A stretch of DNA of 9,394 bases from contig JADFWE010000020.1 of the NCBI GenBank assembly GCA_015222915.1, positions 1-9,394 on the forward strand. The letters are read 5' to 3'. Below are positions 1 to 6,930 of this stretch, in pieces. The first letter of the stretch is position 1; each line of letters opens with the position of its first letter. Made by a program: the position numbers and the translations under genes. A model generated the notes under the pieces. It did not search any database. It saw only the letters and a program-made list of their open reading frames with translations, and was not told where the DNA came from. This DNA is from Pseudomonadota bacterium. Its GTDB lineage: Bacteria > Pseudomonadota > Gammaproteobacteria > SZUA-229.

Positions 1-22
1 AACAAATAATAAAGGCTTTTAC

Positions 23-46
23 TTTGCGTCTCTGCGGCTTTGCGCG
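23..46. repeat. Three tandem 8-base units, consensus TYTGCGNN
   Basis: TTTGCGTC, TCTGCGGC and TTTGCGCG stand head to tail at exact 8-base spacing (starts at 23, 31 and 39). On the other strand this reads as cgcaaag/cgcagag blocks. From memory, similar 'cgcaaagacgcaaag' strings occur between genes in many unrelated environmental bacteria, so this is probably one copy of a dispersed repeat. The periodicity is seen; the wider family is recalled, not searched. The rest of 1-160 shows no gene and no clear terminator for hda. Confidence 0.55.
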
Positions 47-160
47 AGAAATATTGTTTTTTCTTGATGTCCGTTTCTAGCCGATAGCAGTCATTTCTAC
101 AGTCACAGTTCTGTGTAGAGCTGACCATTACTCCACACCCGGATCTTCACTTTTCAGGCC

Positions 161-868
161 TTACTCTTGTGAGAACACTGACTTAATCAGTGGGATCGTC
201 AGCTTGCGTTTCATTGCCATCGAGGCTTTATCGAGAACAGCGAGACGTTCGAACAGGCCGAACATATCACGCGGATAACGCTGCATCATATAGTCAGCCA
301 CGTTCTCCGGCAGTTCGAGGCCATTCTGCCCGGCACGATAGCTAAGGGCCTGGTATTTTTCTTTATCCGTCAGATCCTGCAGCTGAAATACCGGTCCCCA
401 GGCCAGACGTGAACGCAGGTCAGGAAGTTTCACCGCCATCTCGTCGGGCGGCAGCGTCGATGACAGTATGAGGCGGCTCTGATTTTCACGTACCCGGTTG
501 ATCAGATCGAACAATGCGGTTTCCCACTGATCTCCCTGCAGCCAGCCGTCGATATCGTCCAGACAGATCAGTTCGATCTGCTCCAGCCCGTCCAGCATGG
601 CGGCAGACTGGCCGATGATCTCAGCGGGCGTCAAATAACAGGTCGTACGCTGGCATCTTGCGGCCAGGTTGCAGCTCGCCTGCAGCAGATGGCTTTTACC
701 CAGCCCCGGTTCTCCCCAGATATACAGCTGTTTCTCGCCCTGACCTGAAGCAGTCTGTCGGGCAAGTCCGGCAACGACGGTATTCCTGCCAGTGATCAGG
801 CTGTCGAAGGTAAATAACTCGCCAGGTTCAAAACCAAGGGGCAGCTGAGGATGAATTAGCGATGTCAT
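161..868 (-). CDS. hda: DnaA regulatory inactivator Hda
   Basis: AAA+ ATPase related to DnaA. With the DNA-loaded sliding clamp it stimulates ATP hydrolysis by DnaA (RIDA) and so prevents re-initiation of replication. Numbering from the ATG at 868 gives 235 residues, close to E. coli Hda (233). Visible features are an N-terminal clamp-binding motif QLPLGF (8-13), Walker A GEPGLGKSH (52-60), Walker B ICLDDID (101-107), a Box VII stretch PDLRSRL with arginines 152 and 154, and a sensor II region RYPRD with Arg200. It lacks the DNA-binding domain IV of DnaA, as expected for Hda. A longer reading from a TTG at 895 adds nine residues, but neither start has a good ribosome site; I prefer the ATG because the clamp motif then sits at the usual depth. 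The gene lies 32 bases after the DUF2066 stop and is probably co-transcribed with it. Confidence 0.93.
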   Translation of the reverse strand: MTSLIHPQLPLGFEPGELFTFDSLITGRNTVVAGLARQTASGQGEKQLYIWGEPGLGKSHLLQASCNLAARCQRTTCYLTPAEIIGQSAAMLDGLEQIELICLDDIDGWLQGDQWETALFDLINRVRENQSRLILSSTLPPDEMAVKLPDLRSRLAWGPVFQLQDLTDKEKYQALSYRAGQNGLELPENVADYMMQRYPRDMFGLFERLAVLDKASMAMKRKLTIPLIKSVFSQE

Positions 869-900
869 CTCTGTGTTTTCGGACCGGGATTGCAACCGGT

Positions 901-2178
901 TTAGTGGATTAGTCTGTAATAATAGACAGGTGTCAGATCCTGTGGCGCAGTATCCGGCGTGGCAGTAACAGGGTCTTCAGGCGTTAAAGCTTCAGCAGCC
1001 TGTTTCTCTGAACCAGTATTTGCTGCCACATCCTTCCCGGCCGCAGTTTTTTCAGAAGCCGTTTTTTCAGAACCCGAGATCTCAGGCTCCAGAGTTTCAG
1101 GACCAGGGGCTTCTGCTGGTATTTCTACAGGAGGTGATTTCACTGGCTGCGGTTTTATCGCCTCAGTCTCGATGAGTTCGGCATCATTATGCAGTAGTTT
1201 CAGCAGGTCCTGCTCATCACTTCTTAATAACAGCTCGAACATCGCGCTCTGCGCATCCACCCTGAGCGGATTCACCGACGCAACTACGCTGAGATTCAAC
1301 AGATAGTTTTCTACTTTCCGGTATTTTGCAACGGATGTTATCGCCTGTACATCCAGCCTTACTCTGATGAGATGCTGGTCTTTACCGGCATCATGCACCG
1401 CATAGACATTACCCATGGCATTGGCTGCCCGGTCGACAGCTTTGTTCACCAGCTGCTCATAATCGGTATCGACCATATTCCAGTACTGATCGTCGCCATC
1501 CATCAGCAGGCTCCAGTTGCTCTGCCACTGCTTGCCATTCCATATCATACTGCCTGCCAGCGCCGGCCCCCGACTGTAGCGTTCAGATGCTCTGGTGATC
1601 GGGTCTCGAAATCCGCCCCTGATATCTGCTGCAGTAAGCGCTTTTTGGTCCTTATAATCATACAGCGGCCAGCGTGCAGGTACACCCCGGCGTAACAGAG
1701 CCTTGTCCATAGTCGTTTTTAATAGAGACTGATCCGACTCTTTGAGTACATACTCACTTTGGCCATCTCTGACCGCCAGCCAGATCACGGCATCGCTGCG
1801 ATGTTCACCCCAGACAGGAAAACCCTTGTCCAGCAGGTATTTCATCATCAAACTGCCGTTATACTGAATTTTTAACACATGCATCAGCAGCTCGCCTGCT
1901 GCATTTTTTTTCGGCGGATCCAGCGGTTCATAACTGAACTGTTTGACATAACGGCTGGCGGCGGGCGGTTTCAGTTTATCCATCACGAAACTGTCACCGG
2001 AGATGCGGATAAAAACCTCGTTCATACCTTTTTTGAATGCGCCGTAACGACTGTTCGAGGATTCATCCACTACCGGAATATCAACATTGTAAAGACTCGT
2101 TGCTCTGCCGGCGATGGCGTTACTGAAGATAAGCTGACTGCTCAATAACAGCAACAGCAAGGTGCAAACGGATTTCAT
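901..2178 (-). CDS. Secreted DUF2066 domain protein
   Basis: Protein of the DUF2066 family, function unknown. Reading from the ATG at 2178 gives 425 residues beginning MKSVCTLLLLLL, a classical signal peptide with a likely cut after AIA (residue 23). A TTG further upstream (2229) would put 17 hydrophilic residues ahead of the signal, so I reject it. The folded domain spans roughly residues 28-335 and starts with the family-like LYNVDIPVVDESSNSR stretch. Residues 342-417 are a Pro/Glu/Ala-rich low-complexity tail with SEKTA repeats, followed by a conserved-looking end, VYYYRLIH. The protein probably works in the periplasm or at the envelope. It sits upstream of hda on the same strand and divergent from purM, a neighbourhood I recall from Pseudomonas-like genomes. 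In some of those a PerM-type permease lies between it and hda; here there is none. Confidence 0.85.
   Translation of the reverse strand: MKSVCTLLLLLLSSQLIFSNAIAGRATSLYNVDIPVVDESSNSRYGAFKKGMNEVFIRISGDSFVMDKLKPPAASRYVKQFSYEPLDPPKKNAAGELLMHVLKIQYNGSLMMKYLLDKGFPVWGEHRSDAVIWLAVRDGQSEYVLKESDQSLLKTTMDKALLRRGVPARWPLYDYKDQKALTAADIRGGFRDPITRASERYSRGPALAGSMIWNGKQWQSNWSLLMDGDDQYWNMVDTDYEQLVNKAVDRAANAMGNVYAVHDAGKDQHLIRVRLDVQAITSVAKYRKVENYLLNLSVVASVNPLRVDAQSAMFELLLRSDEQDLLKLLHNDAELIETEAIKPQPVKSPPVEIPAEAPGPETLEPEISGSEKTASEKTAAGKDVAANTGSEKQAAEALTPEDPVTATPDTAPQDLTPVYYYRLIH
1046..1075 (-). repeat. Two 15-base tandem repeats inside the DUF2066 gene
   Basis: GTTTTTTCAGAAGCC (1046-1060) is followed at once by GTTTTTTCAGAACCC (1061-1075), matching at 14 of 15 bases. 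On the coding strand each unit gives the pentapeptide SEKTA in frame, and a third SEK occurs further along the tail. This points to slippage-driven growth of a flexible linker. Confidence 0.8.
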
Positions 2179-2255
2179 ATTGTCAGGTATCTGCAAAAAA
2201 GGGTTACACATAGCGGGGAATGTCGTCAATTCTAGCGGTCTGGATGCAGGCCTGT

Positions 2256-2285
2256 ACAGTAACTTCTATATTGATGCTCGGTCAA
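2256..2285 (-). promoter_or_regulatory. Possible promoter for the DUF2066-hda unit
   Basis: On the minus strand TTGACC (2280-2285) is followed after 18 bases by TACTGT (2256-2261). The -35 is five of six to consensus; the -10 is weak (three of six). It would start transcription about 70 bases ahead of the chosen ATG at 2178. This is a pattern match only. Confidence 0.28.
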
Positions 2286-2294
2286 ATCTACTGG

Positions 2295-2319
2295 CAGCCC
2301 TGATTTTAAAAGGGGGCTG
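2295..2319. other. GC stem hairpin in the divergent hda/purM gap
   Basis: CAGCCC (2295-2300) and GGGCTG (2314-2319) form a perfect six-base stem around a 13-base loop that contains the palindrome TTTTAAAA. It lies between the two divergent transcription units, just upstream of the candidate minus-strand -35. It could be an operator or have no role; no T-run follows, so it is not a standard terminator. Confidence 0.3.
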
Positions 2320-2367
2320 AATGCTCGCCACAGCACAAATCTAGGCAAGCCAAAGGTCGGCAGAGCG

Positions 2368-2395
2368 TGTACAATAACACATCTTTTTTTATACA
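2368..2395 (+). promoter_or_regulatory. Possible purM promoter
   Basis: TGTACA (2368-2373) and TATACA (2390-2395) are spaced 16 bases apart, each four of six to the sigma-70 consensus, and end 21 bases before the purM ATG. A competing -10, TACAAT (2370-2375), has no matching -35. I see no E. coli-type PurR box in the divergent region, so purine repression through PurR is not supported here. Confidence 0.25.
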
Positions 2396-2416
2396 ACCAA
2401 AAAGTCCGAAATTTCC

Positions 2417-3490
2417 ATGTCTGCCGAACAATCCAAGCAATCAAAATCCTTAAGTTACCGCGATGCCGGTGTCAATATCGACGCGGGCAACGCCTTTGTC
2501 GAAAAAATAAAATCCAGTGTTGCCAGCACGAATCGCCCTGGAGTCATGGGCAGTCTCGGCGGCTTCGGCGGTTTATTCGAACTGCCGGAAAATTACAGGC
2601 AACCGGTACTGGTGTCGGGCACTGACGGCGTTGGTACCAAGTTGAAACTGGCTATCGATCTCAACAAGCACGATACCATCGGCATCGACCTGGTCGCCAT
2701 GTGTGTCAATGATATCCTGGTACTCGGCGCCGAACCGCTGTACTTCCTGGACTACTACGCCACAGGCGAACTGAACTCCGAGATAGCCGCTGATGTCGTC
2801 GCCGGTATCGCCGACGGCTGCCGGCAGTCAAATGCGGCACTGATAGGCGGTGAGACCGCTGAGATGCCTGGCATGTACGGCAAGGGCGACTACGACCTGG
2901 CAGGCTTCTGTGTCGGCGTGGTTGAAAAGCAGGCGATCATCGACGGCAGCAAAGTGAAAGCCGGTGATGTGATGATAGCGATCGCATCCAGCGGCCCGCA
3001 TTCCAACGGCTACTCACTGGTACGCAAGATCATCGAGGTAAGCGGCGCCGATATCAACGCTTCCATGGACATCAACGGGGTCGATACAGGGAGTATCCTG
3101 GGTGACGCCCTGCTGGCGCCGACTAAAATCTACGTCGATGCGATACATAAACTTCTGCCGAAATTTGATATCCACGCCATGGCGCATATCACCGGCGGCG
3201 GCCTGCTGGAAAATATTCCACGCGTATTACCTGAAGACACGGTAGCCGTTATCGATAAAAACAGCTGGCAACTACCCGCTGTCTTCCAGTGGCTGCAAGA
3301 AAACGGCAATGTCGACCTCAACGAGATGTACCGCACCTTTAACTGCGGTATCGGCATGGTACTGATCGTCGATGCAGCAGATGCTGATGCAGTCACCGCG
3401 AGCCTGACAGAAAACGGGGACAGCGCATGGCGTCTCGGCAAGATAGAGTCGAAATCGAATACGGATGACGGCCAGGTTGTCTTCAGCTAG
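2417..3490 (+). CDS. purM: Phosphoribosylformylglycinamidine cyclo-ligase (AIR synthetase)
   Basis: Cytoplasmic enzyme of purine synthesis: it closes formylglycinamidine ribonucleotide to aminoimidazole ribonucleotide using ATP. The 357 residues fit the family (about 345). Visible signatures are LSYRDAGV (12-19), [10 protein letters not shown] (70-79), [11 protein letters not shown] (144-154), [14 protein letters not shown] (257-270) and FNCGIGM (308-314), in the normal order of the PurM N-terminal and C-terminal domains. The start gives about ten polar residues ahead of the conserved LSYRDAG, as in E. coli; its ribosome site is weak. purN follows after 49 bases on the same strand, the usual purMN arrangement, so the two are very likely one operon. 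Confidence 0.97.
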   Translation: MSAEQSKQSKSLSYRDAGVNIDAGNAFVEKIKSSVASTNRPGVMGSLGGFGGLFELPENYRQPVLVSGTDGVGTKLKLAIDLNKHDTIGIDLVAMCVNDILVLGAEPLYFLDYYATGELNSEIAADVVAGIADGCRQSNAALIGGETAEMPGMYGKGDYDLAGFCVGVVEKQAIIDGSKVKAGDVMIAIASSGPHSNGYSLVRKIIEVSGADINASMDINGVDTGSILGDALLAPTKIYVDAIHKLLPKFDIHAMAHITGGGLLENIPRVLPEDTVAVIDKNSWQLPAVFQWLQENGNVDLNEMYRTFNCGIGMVLIVDAADADAVTASLTENGDSAWRLGKIESKSNTDDGQVVFS

Positions 3491-3539
3491 CCGTTCAGCG
3501 ACCAGGTAACCCAACCATACAGAACAGCGCAGGACAACC

Positions 3540-4253
3540 GTGTCAAAAGCTTCTCTTGTCGTACTCATATCCGGTGGCGGCAGCAACCTTCAGGCTATTA
3601 TCGATGCCATTAAATCACAGCAGCTGAACGCTGAGATAAAAGCAGTTATCAGTAACCGGGACGATGCTTACGGTCTGAAACGTGCAGCAAAAGAAAACAT
3701 CAAAACCTATGTTATCGATCACAGGCAGTTCTCATCGAGAGAAGCTTTCGATCAGGCGATGATACAGATCATCGACCCACTCATCGCTTCCCCGGCATCC
3801 GATCAGACATCAGACCAGACACCTGATCATGCACGAGGCCTGGTCATCCTGGCAGGCTTCATGCGCATACTGAGCAGTCCATTTATCCAGCATTACCAGC
3901 AGCGGCTGATCAACATCCATCCATCGCTACTGCCGAAATACAAGGGTCTTCGCACCCATCAGCAGGCGCTTGATAACCATGACAGCGTTCATGGCGCCAG
4001 CGTACATTATGTAGACGACGAACTCGACAGCGGCCCGCTTGTCATACAGACAGAAGTGCCGGTCACTGCCGATGATACTGCAGCGACTCTGGCACAGCGT
4101 GTTCTGGAAGAAGAACATAAGATATATCCGCTGGCAATAAAGCTGCACTGTGAGGGTGAACTCAATTTCGATCAGAACAACTTGCTGTATCATGGAAAAC
4201 CACTGCTTCGACCCCTGCTATGGAAAAACGGACAACTACTGCACCCTGCTTGA
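3540..4253 (+). CDS. purN: Phosphoribosylglycinamide formyltransferase, 10-formyl-THF type
   Basis: GAR transformylase: it moves a formyl group from 10-formyltetrahydrofolate to GAR in purine synthesis. It starts at GTG with a ribosome site AGGA (3531-3534) five bases upstream. The phosphate-binding loop SGGGSNLQAI is at 11-20; the catalytic trio matching E. coli Asn106, His108 and Asp144 is seen as Asn125, His127 (NIHPSLLPKY) and Asp163 (DELDSGP). The length of 237 exceeds E. coli PurN (212). The excess before the active site comes from three N-terminal residues and an inserted stretch of about 16 residues around 84-99 (SDQT repeated), just ahead of VILAGFMRI. All key residues are kept, so the enzyme should be active. 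It lies directly after purM, which makes an earlier-to-later pathway gene pair. Confidence 0.96.
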   Translation: MSKASLVVLISGGGSNLQAIIDAIKSQQLNAEIKAVISNRDDAYGLKRAAKENIKTYVIDHRQFSSREAFDQAMIQIIDPLIASPASDQTSDQTPDHARGLVILAGFMRILSSPFIQHYQQRLINIHPSLLPKYKGLRTHQQALDNHDSVHGASVHYVDDELDSGPLVIQTEVPVTADDTAATLAQRVLEEEHKIYPLAIKLHCEGELNFDQNNLLYHGKPLLRPLLWKNGQLLHPA

Positions 4254-4271
4254 CGCTAACGCTCTGAAGAC

Positions 4272-4285
4272 GATGCCATGGCATC
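4272..4285. promoter_or_regulatory. Perfect 14-base palindrome upstream of the DUF3108 gene
   Basis: GATGCCATGGCATC reads the same on both strands. It lies 18 bases after the purN stop and 21 bases before the next ATG. It could be a protein-binding site controlling the DUF3108-darP pair, or a short hairpin between genes; no T-run follows, so a terminator is unlikely. Confidence 0.35.
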
Positions 4286-4306
4286 ATAAGAAATAAAGAG
4301 TAATAA

Positions 4307-5107
4307 ATGAAGAATAAAAAATTGAAAGCATGGGCGCTCAACGGGCTCTTTATTTGTGCAGCCCTGCTCAGCAGTAAAGACCTGTTTGCGCAAAAAACAG
4401 GATCTGACAGAGCACTGCCCGAGTTCGAGGCGCAATACGCAATCGAGCTATTCGGGTTAAAAGCCGCAGAGGCGCACTACAACCTGAGCTACACCGACAC
4501 CGGATACAAATTCACCCAGAGCACGAGGCTCTATGGCATAGCCAGTGTCTTCCGCAATGATACCGTCGATGCTGTCAGCTACATCGACCGGATCGGCGAT
4601 CAATTATTACTGCAGAAACATCAATACATACAGACAGGTGAAGAAAAAAACAAAAATAGAGAATTTTCTATCGAATGGGACCGTTCCGTAAAACCGGTAA
4701 AAGGCACTATAAGCGGCATCGTCAGAGGTGAACAGATAGACCTGCAGAGCGAAGGCCCGGTATGGGAAGCTCTGTCTTTTCAGATTCCACTGATGATAGA
4801 AGTGAATGAAAACGTAAAAGATTATCCCTATCATGCCATCCTCAAAGGCGAGATCAATACCTATCACTTCGTCTTAACATCGAGCAGAGAGATAGCGTTT
4901 GCAACCAAAAAATATCAGGCACTGCAGATGGTTCGTAAAGACCCGAATCGTAACCGGCAACTACACATCTGGTTACTGCCCGAACTGCACAACATCCCTG
5001 TCATCATCGAGAACTACCGCGACGGAAAAATACACTCCAGGATGCAGCTGGAAACCGTAAAGCTCAACAACGAAAAAAACCTTAATTCAGGATATCGATA
5101 CCGATGA
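4307..5107 (+). CDS. Secreted DUF3108 domain protein
   Basis: Member of the DUF3108 family, biochemical role unknown. The 266 residues begin with a signal peptide: MKNKKLK, then a hydrophobic stretch, with a likely cut after LFA at residue 28 (before Gln29). The mature part is beta-rich with the family-like opening FEAQYAIELFGLKAAEAHY (40-58) and a later segment RKDPNRNRQLHIWLLPELHNIPV, both typical of the family as I remember it. Purine-rich AAAGAG (4295-4300), six bases before the ATG, can serve as ribosome site. A DUF3108 gene after purN is a recurrent arrangement in Pseudomonas-like genomes. The stop codon overlaps the darP start (ATGA), suggesting coupled translation. The protein is expected in the periplasm. 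Confidence 0.87.
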   Translation: MKNKKLKAWALNGLFICAALLSSKDLFAQKTGSDRALPEFEAQYAIELFGLKAAEAHYNLSYTDTGYKFTQSTRLYGIASVFRNDTVDAVSYIDRIGDQLLLQKHQYIQTGEEKNKNREFSIEWDRSVKPVKGTISGIVRGEQIDLQSEGPVWEALSFQIPLMIEVNENVKDYPYHAILKGEINTYHFVLTSSREIAFATKKYQALQMVRKDPNRNRQLHIWLLPELHNIPVIIENYRDGKIHSRMQLETVKLNNEKNLNSGYRYR

Positions 5108-5625
5108 CTACTGATCCAGACAATAACGAAGAGCTTCACAGCCGACCGAACAAATCACAGCTCAAACGCGACAGCCAGCATCTGCTCGATATCGGTGAAG
5201 ATATACTGAAACTCAAAGTGGAAGAAGTTCAGGCACTGGATCTGCCTGCTGCTCTCGAAGAAGCGGTATCGACAGCCTTAAGGATAAAATCCAGAAGCGG
5301 CCTGAAGAGACAGCGTCAGTATATCGGTAAATTATTGCGCTCTATGGACAGCGAACATCTCGAAGCCCAGCTGAGAAAGATTCAGCATCGCCACGATACC
5401 AATACCGCACAGTTTAAACGGCTGGAGAGATGGCGTGATATGCTGATCGACAATGATAAGGCCACTCTGGGCGAAGTCATCGATCACTTCCCCGATATCG
5501 ACCGTCAGCACGTCAACCAGCTGATCCGCACCGCACATCAGGAAAAACAGCGCGAAAAACCACCCGCCGCTGCGCGCAAGTTATTTAAATATCTCAGTGA
5601 GATGGAAGAGAGTAAGAGCCAATGA
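5104..5625 (+). CDS. darP: Ribosome-associated protein DarP (YjgA, DUF615)
   Basis: DUF615 family protein. The E. coli member, YjgA/DarP, binds the immature large ribosomal subunit and helps late 50S assembly. At 173 residues it is near the E. coli length (about 183). Seen motifs are NKSQLKRDSQHLLDIGE (16-32), the basic GLKRQRQYIGKLLRSMD (66-82), the ERWRDMLI stretch near 108-115, and the C-terminal LIRTAHQEK...PPAAARKLFKYL. The highly charged, helical composition fits an RNA-binding role. The ATG overlaps the preceding stop; AGGA (5089-5092) lies 11 bases upstream. In Pseudomonas-like genomes this gene sits between tldD and pmbA; here it follows a DUF3108 gene, so its neighbourhood has been rearranged. 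The stop codon is inside a heptamer repeat array. Confidence 0.93.
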   Translation: MTTDPDNNEELHSRPNKSQLKRDSQHLLDIGEDILKLKVEEVQALDLPAALEEAVSTALRIKSRSGLKRQRQYIGKLLRSMDSEHLEAQLRKIQHRHDTNTAQFKRLERWRDMLIDNDKATLGEVIDHFPDIDRQHVNQLIRTAHQEKQREKPPAAARKLFKYLSEMEESKSQ

Positions 5626-5654
5626 AAAATGAAAAATGAAAAATGAAAAATGAA
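5622..5654. repeat. ATGAAAA heptamer tandem array
   Basis: Four full copies of ATGAAAA plus five bases of a fifth, without a mismatch. The darP stop codon TGA (5623-5625) falls in the first copy, so a change in copy number would not alter the protein. Similar strings between genes in other bacteria are recalled but not checked. Confidence 0.85.
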
Positions 5655-5690
5655 TTTTATAGCTTACTGCTATTCATCGATAAAATTTTT
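5653..5690. terminator. Possible weak bidirectional terminator between darP and the antiporter gene
   Basis: AATTTTAT (5653-5660) and ATAAAATT (5680-5687) make a perfect eight-base inverted repeat around a 19-base loop. On the plus strand it runs into TTTTT (5686-5690); on the minus strand it runs into the T-rich complement of the heptamer array. The stem has no G:C pair, so strength is doubtful, but its place between convergent genes fits a terminator for both. Confidence 0.35.
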
Positions 5691-5704
5691 CCTATATTTT
5701 TAGA

Positions 5705-5719
5705 TTTTCACTTTTCATT
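5705..5719. repeat. Inverted copy of the ATGAAAA array
   Basis: TTTTCACTTTTCATT is the reverse complement of the start of the array (5621-5635) at 14 of 15 positions. It ends five bases before the antiporter stop codon, so each convergent gene ends beside one arm of the inverted pair. Confidence 0.65.
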
Positions 5720-5724
5720 GTTTC

Positions 5725-6891
5725 TTAGTCCATCCTGTTTCTCTCGCTGCTCGAGATAGGTGTCCGGTAGCGGTAGACCACCCAGTAGGTTGACAGGATA
5801 AAGGTGAAAATGACGACCAGCTGTATCAGATAAGCTGCCTGCAAGCTGATCATACCGGCTAGCAGTGCGCTGTAACCGACCAGCAATGAGAACTCACTGC
5901 CCTGTCCTAATCGCACACCCAGCTCTGATGAGAAACGTTTATCTTCGCCGATAAACTGGAAACCCTGTTTGAACACCAGCGGTTTTACGATAATGATGAC
6001 GATCGATATCACAGAACCTGCCAGCAACACGTCCTTCGAAACACTGATATCTAACTGTGCACCGATGGAAAAGAAGAACAGGATAAGGAAAAAATCTCGT
6101 AACGGTTTCAGGTTTTCTGCAACCACCATCGCTACCGGTGAGGATGCGAATGCGACACCAGCGATAAAAGCCCCCATCTCGTAAGACAGACCTATCATTT
6201 CTGCTACGCCTGCACCGAGCAAGCCCCAGCCCAGTGCCAGCAGGAAAGTGTATTCCTGAATGGTATCGAAACGCATGAACAGCCTGTTGATAACAAAGCG
6301 AACCGCAATGTAGGCAATCACGGCAAGCGCTATCAATTTGATTCCCAGCAGGATGATGGCCGTGGTAACGTTTTCATGCTGACCACCACTGAGCATAACC
6401 AGCAGGATGATGGCGATCACATCCTGCATCAGCAGCACACTGACCATCATCTCACCCGTGTGTTTATGATGCAGCGTCGTGGTCGGGATAAGTTTAAGGC
6501 TGACGATGGTACTGGAGAACATCAATGCCGCGCCGACGATGACACTTTCTACCATGCTAAAACCAAAGGCATAAGCGATAGCTGCCACAGTACTGAAAAA
6601 TACCAGGCTAGTGGTCAGTGTAACGATAGCTGTCTTACTGAACAGATGGAACAGGCGTTCCGGTTTCAGGTTGATACCGAGAAGGTATAACAGCAGGATA
6701 ACGCCGACATGGGAGAGTTTTTCAATGTGCGCAGGCTCATCGATCAGCGCTATGCCGGAAGGCCCGGCCATGATGCCGAGACCGATATAGGCGAGGATGA
6801 CCGGTTGCTTGAGGTATAGAAAAACGGTGGCGAAAATCGCTGCGCCGGCAAATATCAAAACAAATTCAAAGATTATATTCTGATATTCCAT
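5725..6891 (-). CDS. CPA2-family (Kef-like) cation:proton antiporter, membrane domain only
   Basis: Integral inner-membrane transporter of the Na+/H+ exchanger fold, expected to swap K+ or Na+ for protons. The 388 residues are almost wholly hydrophobic, with about 11-12 membrane segments. Family marks are the AGPSG turn (42-46), LGINLKPERLF (71-81), FSSTIVSLKLI (125-135), the ion-binding-type LLMQDVIAI with Gln156-Asp157, FFFSIGAQLD (272-281) and GQGSEFSLLV (329-338). It stops after the last helix at a short basic tail; the TrkA-N/RCK ligand-binding domain that regulates KefB and KefC is absent. The ATG is the only start possible, because the nit stop codon lies in the same frame 13 codons upstream; it has no clear ribosome site. 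It follows nit by 39 bases and is probably co-transcribed. The exact ion is not decidable from sequence. Confidence 0.88.
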   Translation of the reverse strand: MEYQNIIFEFVLIFAGAAIFATVFLYLKQPVILAYIGLGIMAGPSGIALIDEPAHIEKLSHVGVILLLYLLGINLKPERLFHLFSKTAIVTLTTSLVFFSTVAAIAYAFGFSMVESVIVGAALMFSSTIVSLKLIPTTTLHHKHTGEMMVSVLLMQDVIAIILLVMLSGGQHENVTTAIILLGIKLIALAVIAYIAVRFVINRLFMRFDTIQEYTFLLALGWGLLGAGVAEMIGLSYEMGAFIAGVAFASSPVAMVVAENLKPLRDFFLILFFFSIGAQLDISVSKDVLLAGSVISIVIIIVKPLVFKQGFQFIGEDKRFSSELGVRLGQGSEFSLLVGYSALLAGMISLQAAYLIQLVVIFTFILSTYWVVYRYRTPISSSERNRMD

Positions 6892-6904
6892 GATGATGGT
6901 TTTC

Positions 6905-6918
6905 TGTTCAGCTGAACA
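6905..6918. promoter_or_regulatory. Perfect 14-base palindrome between nit and the antiporter gene
   Basis: TGTTCAGCTGAACA is self-complementary over all 14 bases. It sits 13 bases upstream of the antiporter ATG and 12 bases after the nit stop, where a ribosome site would be expected. It may be a regulator binding site, or an RNA hairpin that limits antiporter translation. Confidence 0.38.
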
Positions 6919-6930
6919 TATGTCCTTTTG

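Noticed and set aside
959..1306. Plus-strand open frame of 115 codons opposite the DUF2066 tail
   Set aside because: It is Ser/Ala/Phe-rich and mirrors the low-complexity tail on the other strand; no ribosome site or domain is visible.
2232..2444. Minus-strand 70-codon frame in the divergent gap, overlapping the purM start
   Set aside because: It covers the probable purM promoter and start, shows no recognisable domain, and would oppose purM; more likely chance.
5725..6891. Calling the antiporter KefB or KefC
   Set aside because: The RCK/TrkA-N domain is absent and no ancillary KefF/KefG gene is adjacent; only the CPA2 family level is supported.
6903..6919. Palindrome at 6905 read as a LexA (SOS) box
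   Set aside because: It reads CTG-N10-CAT, lacking the second half CAG, and neither neighbour is a DNA-repair gene.
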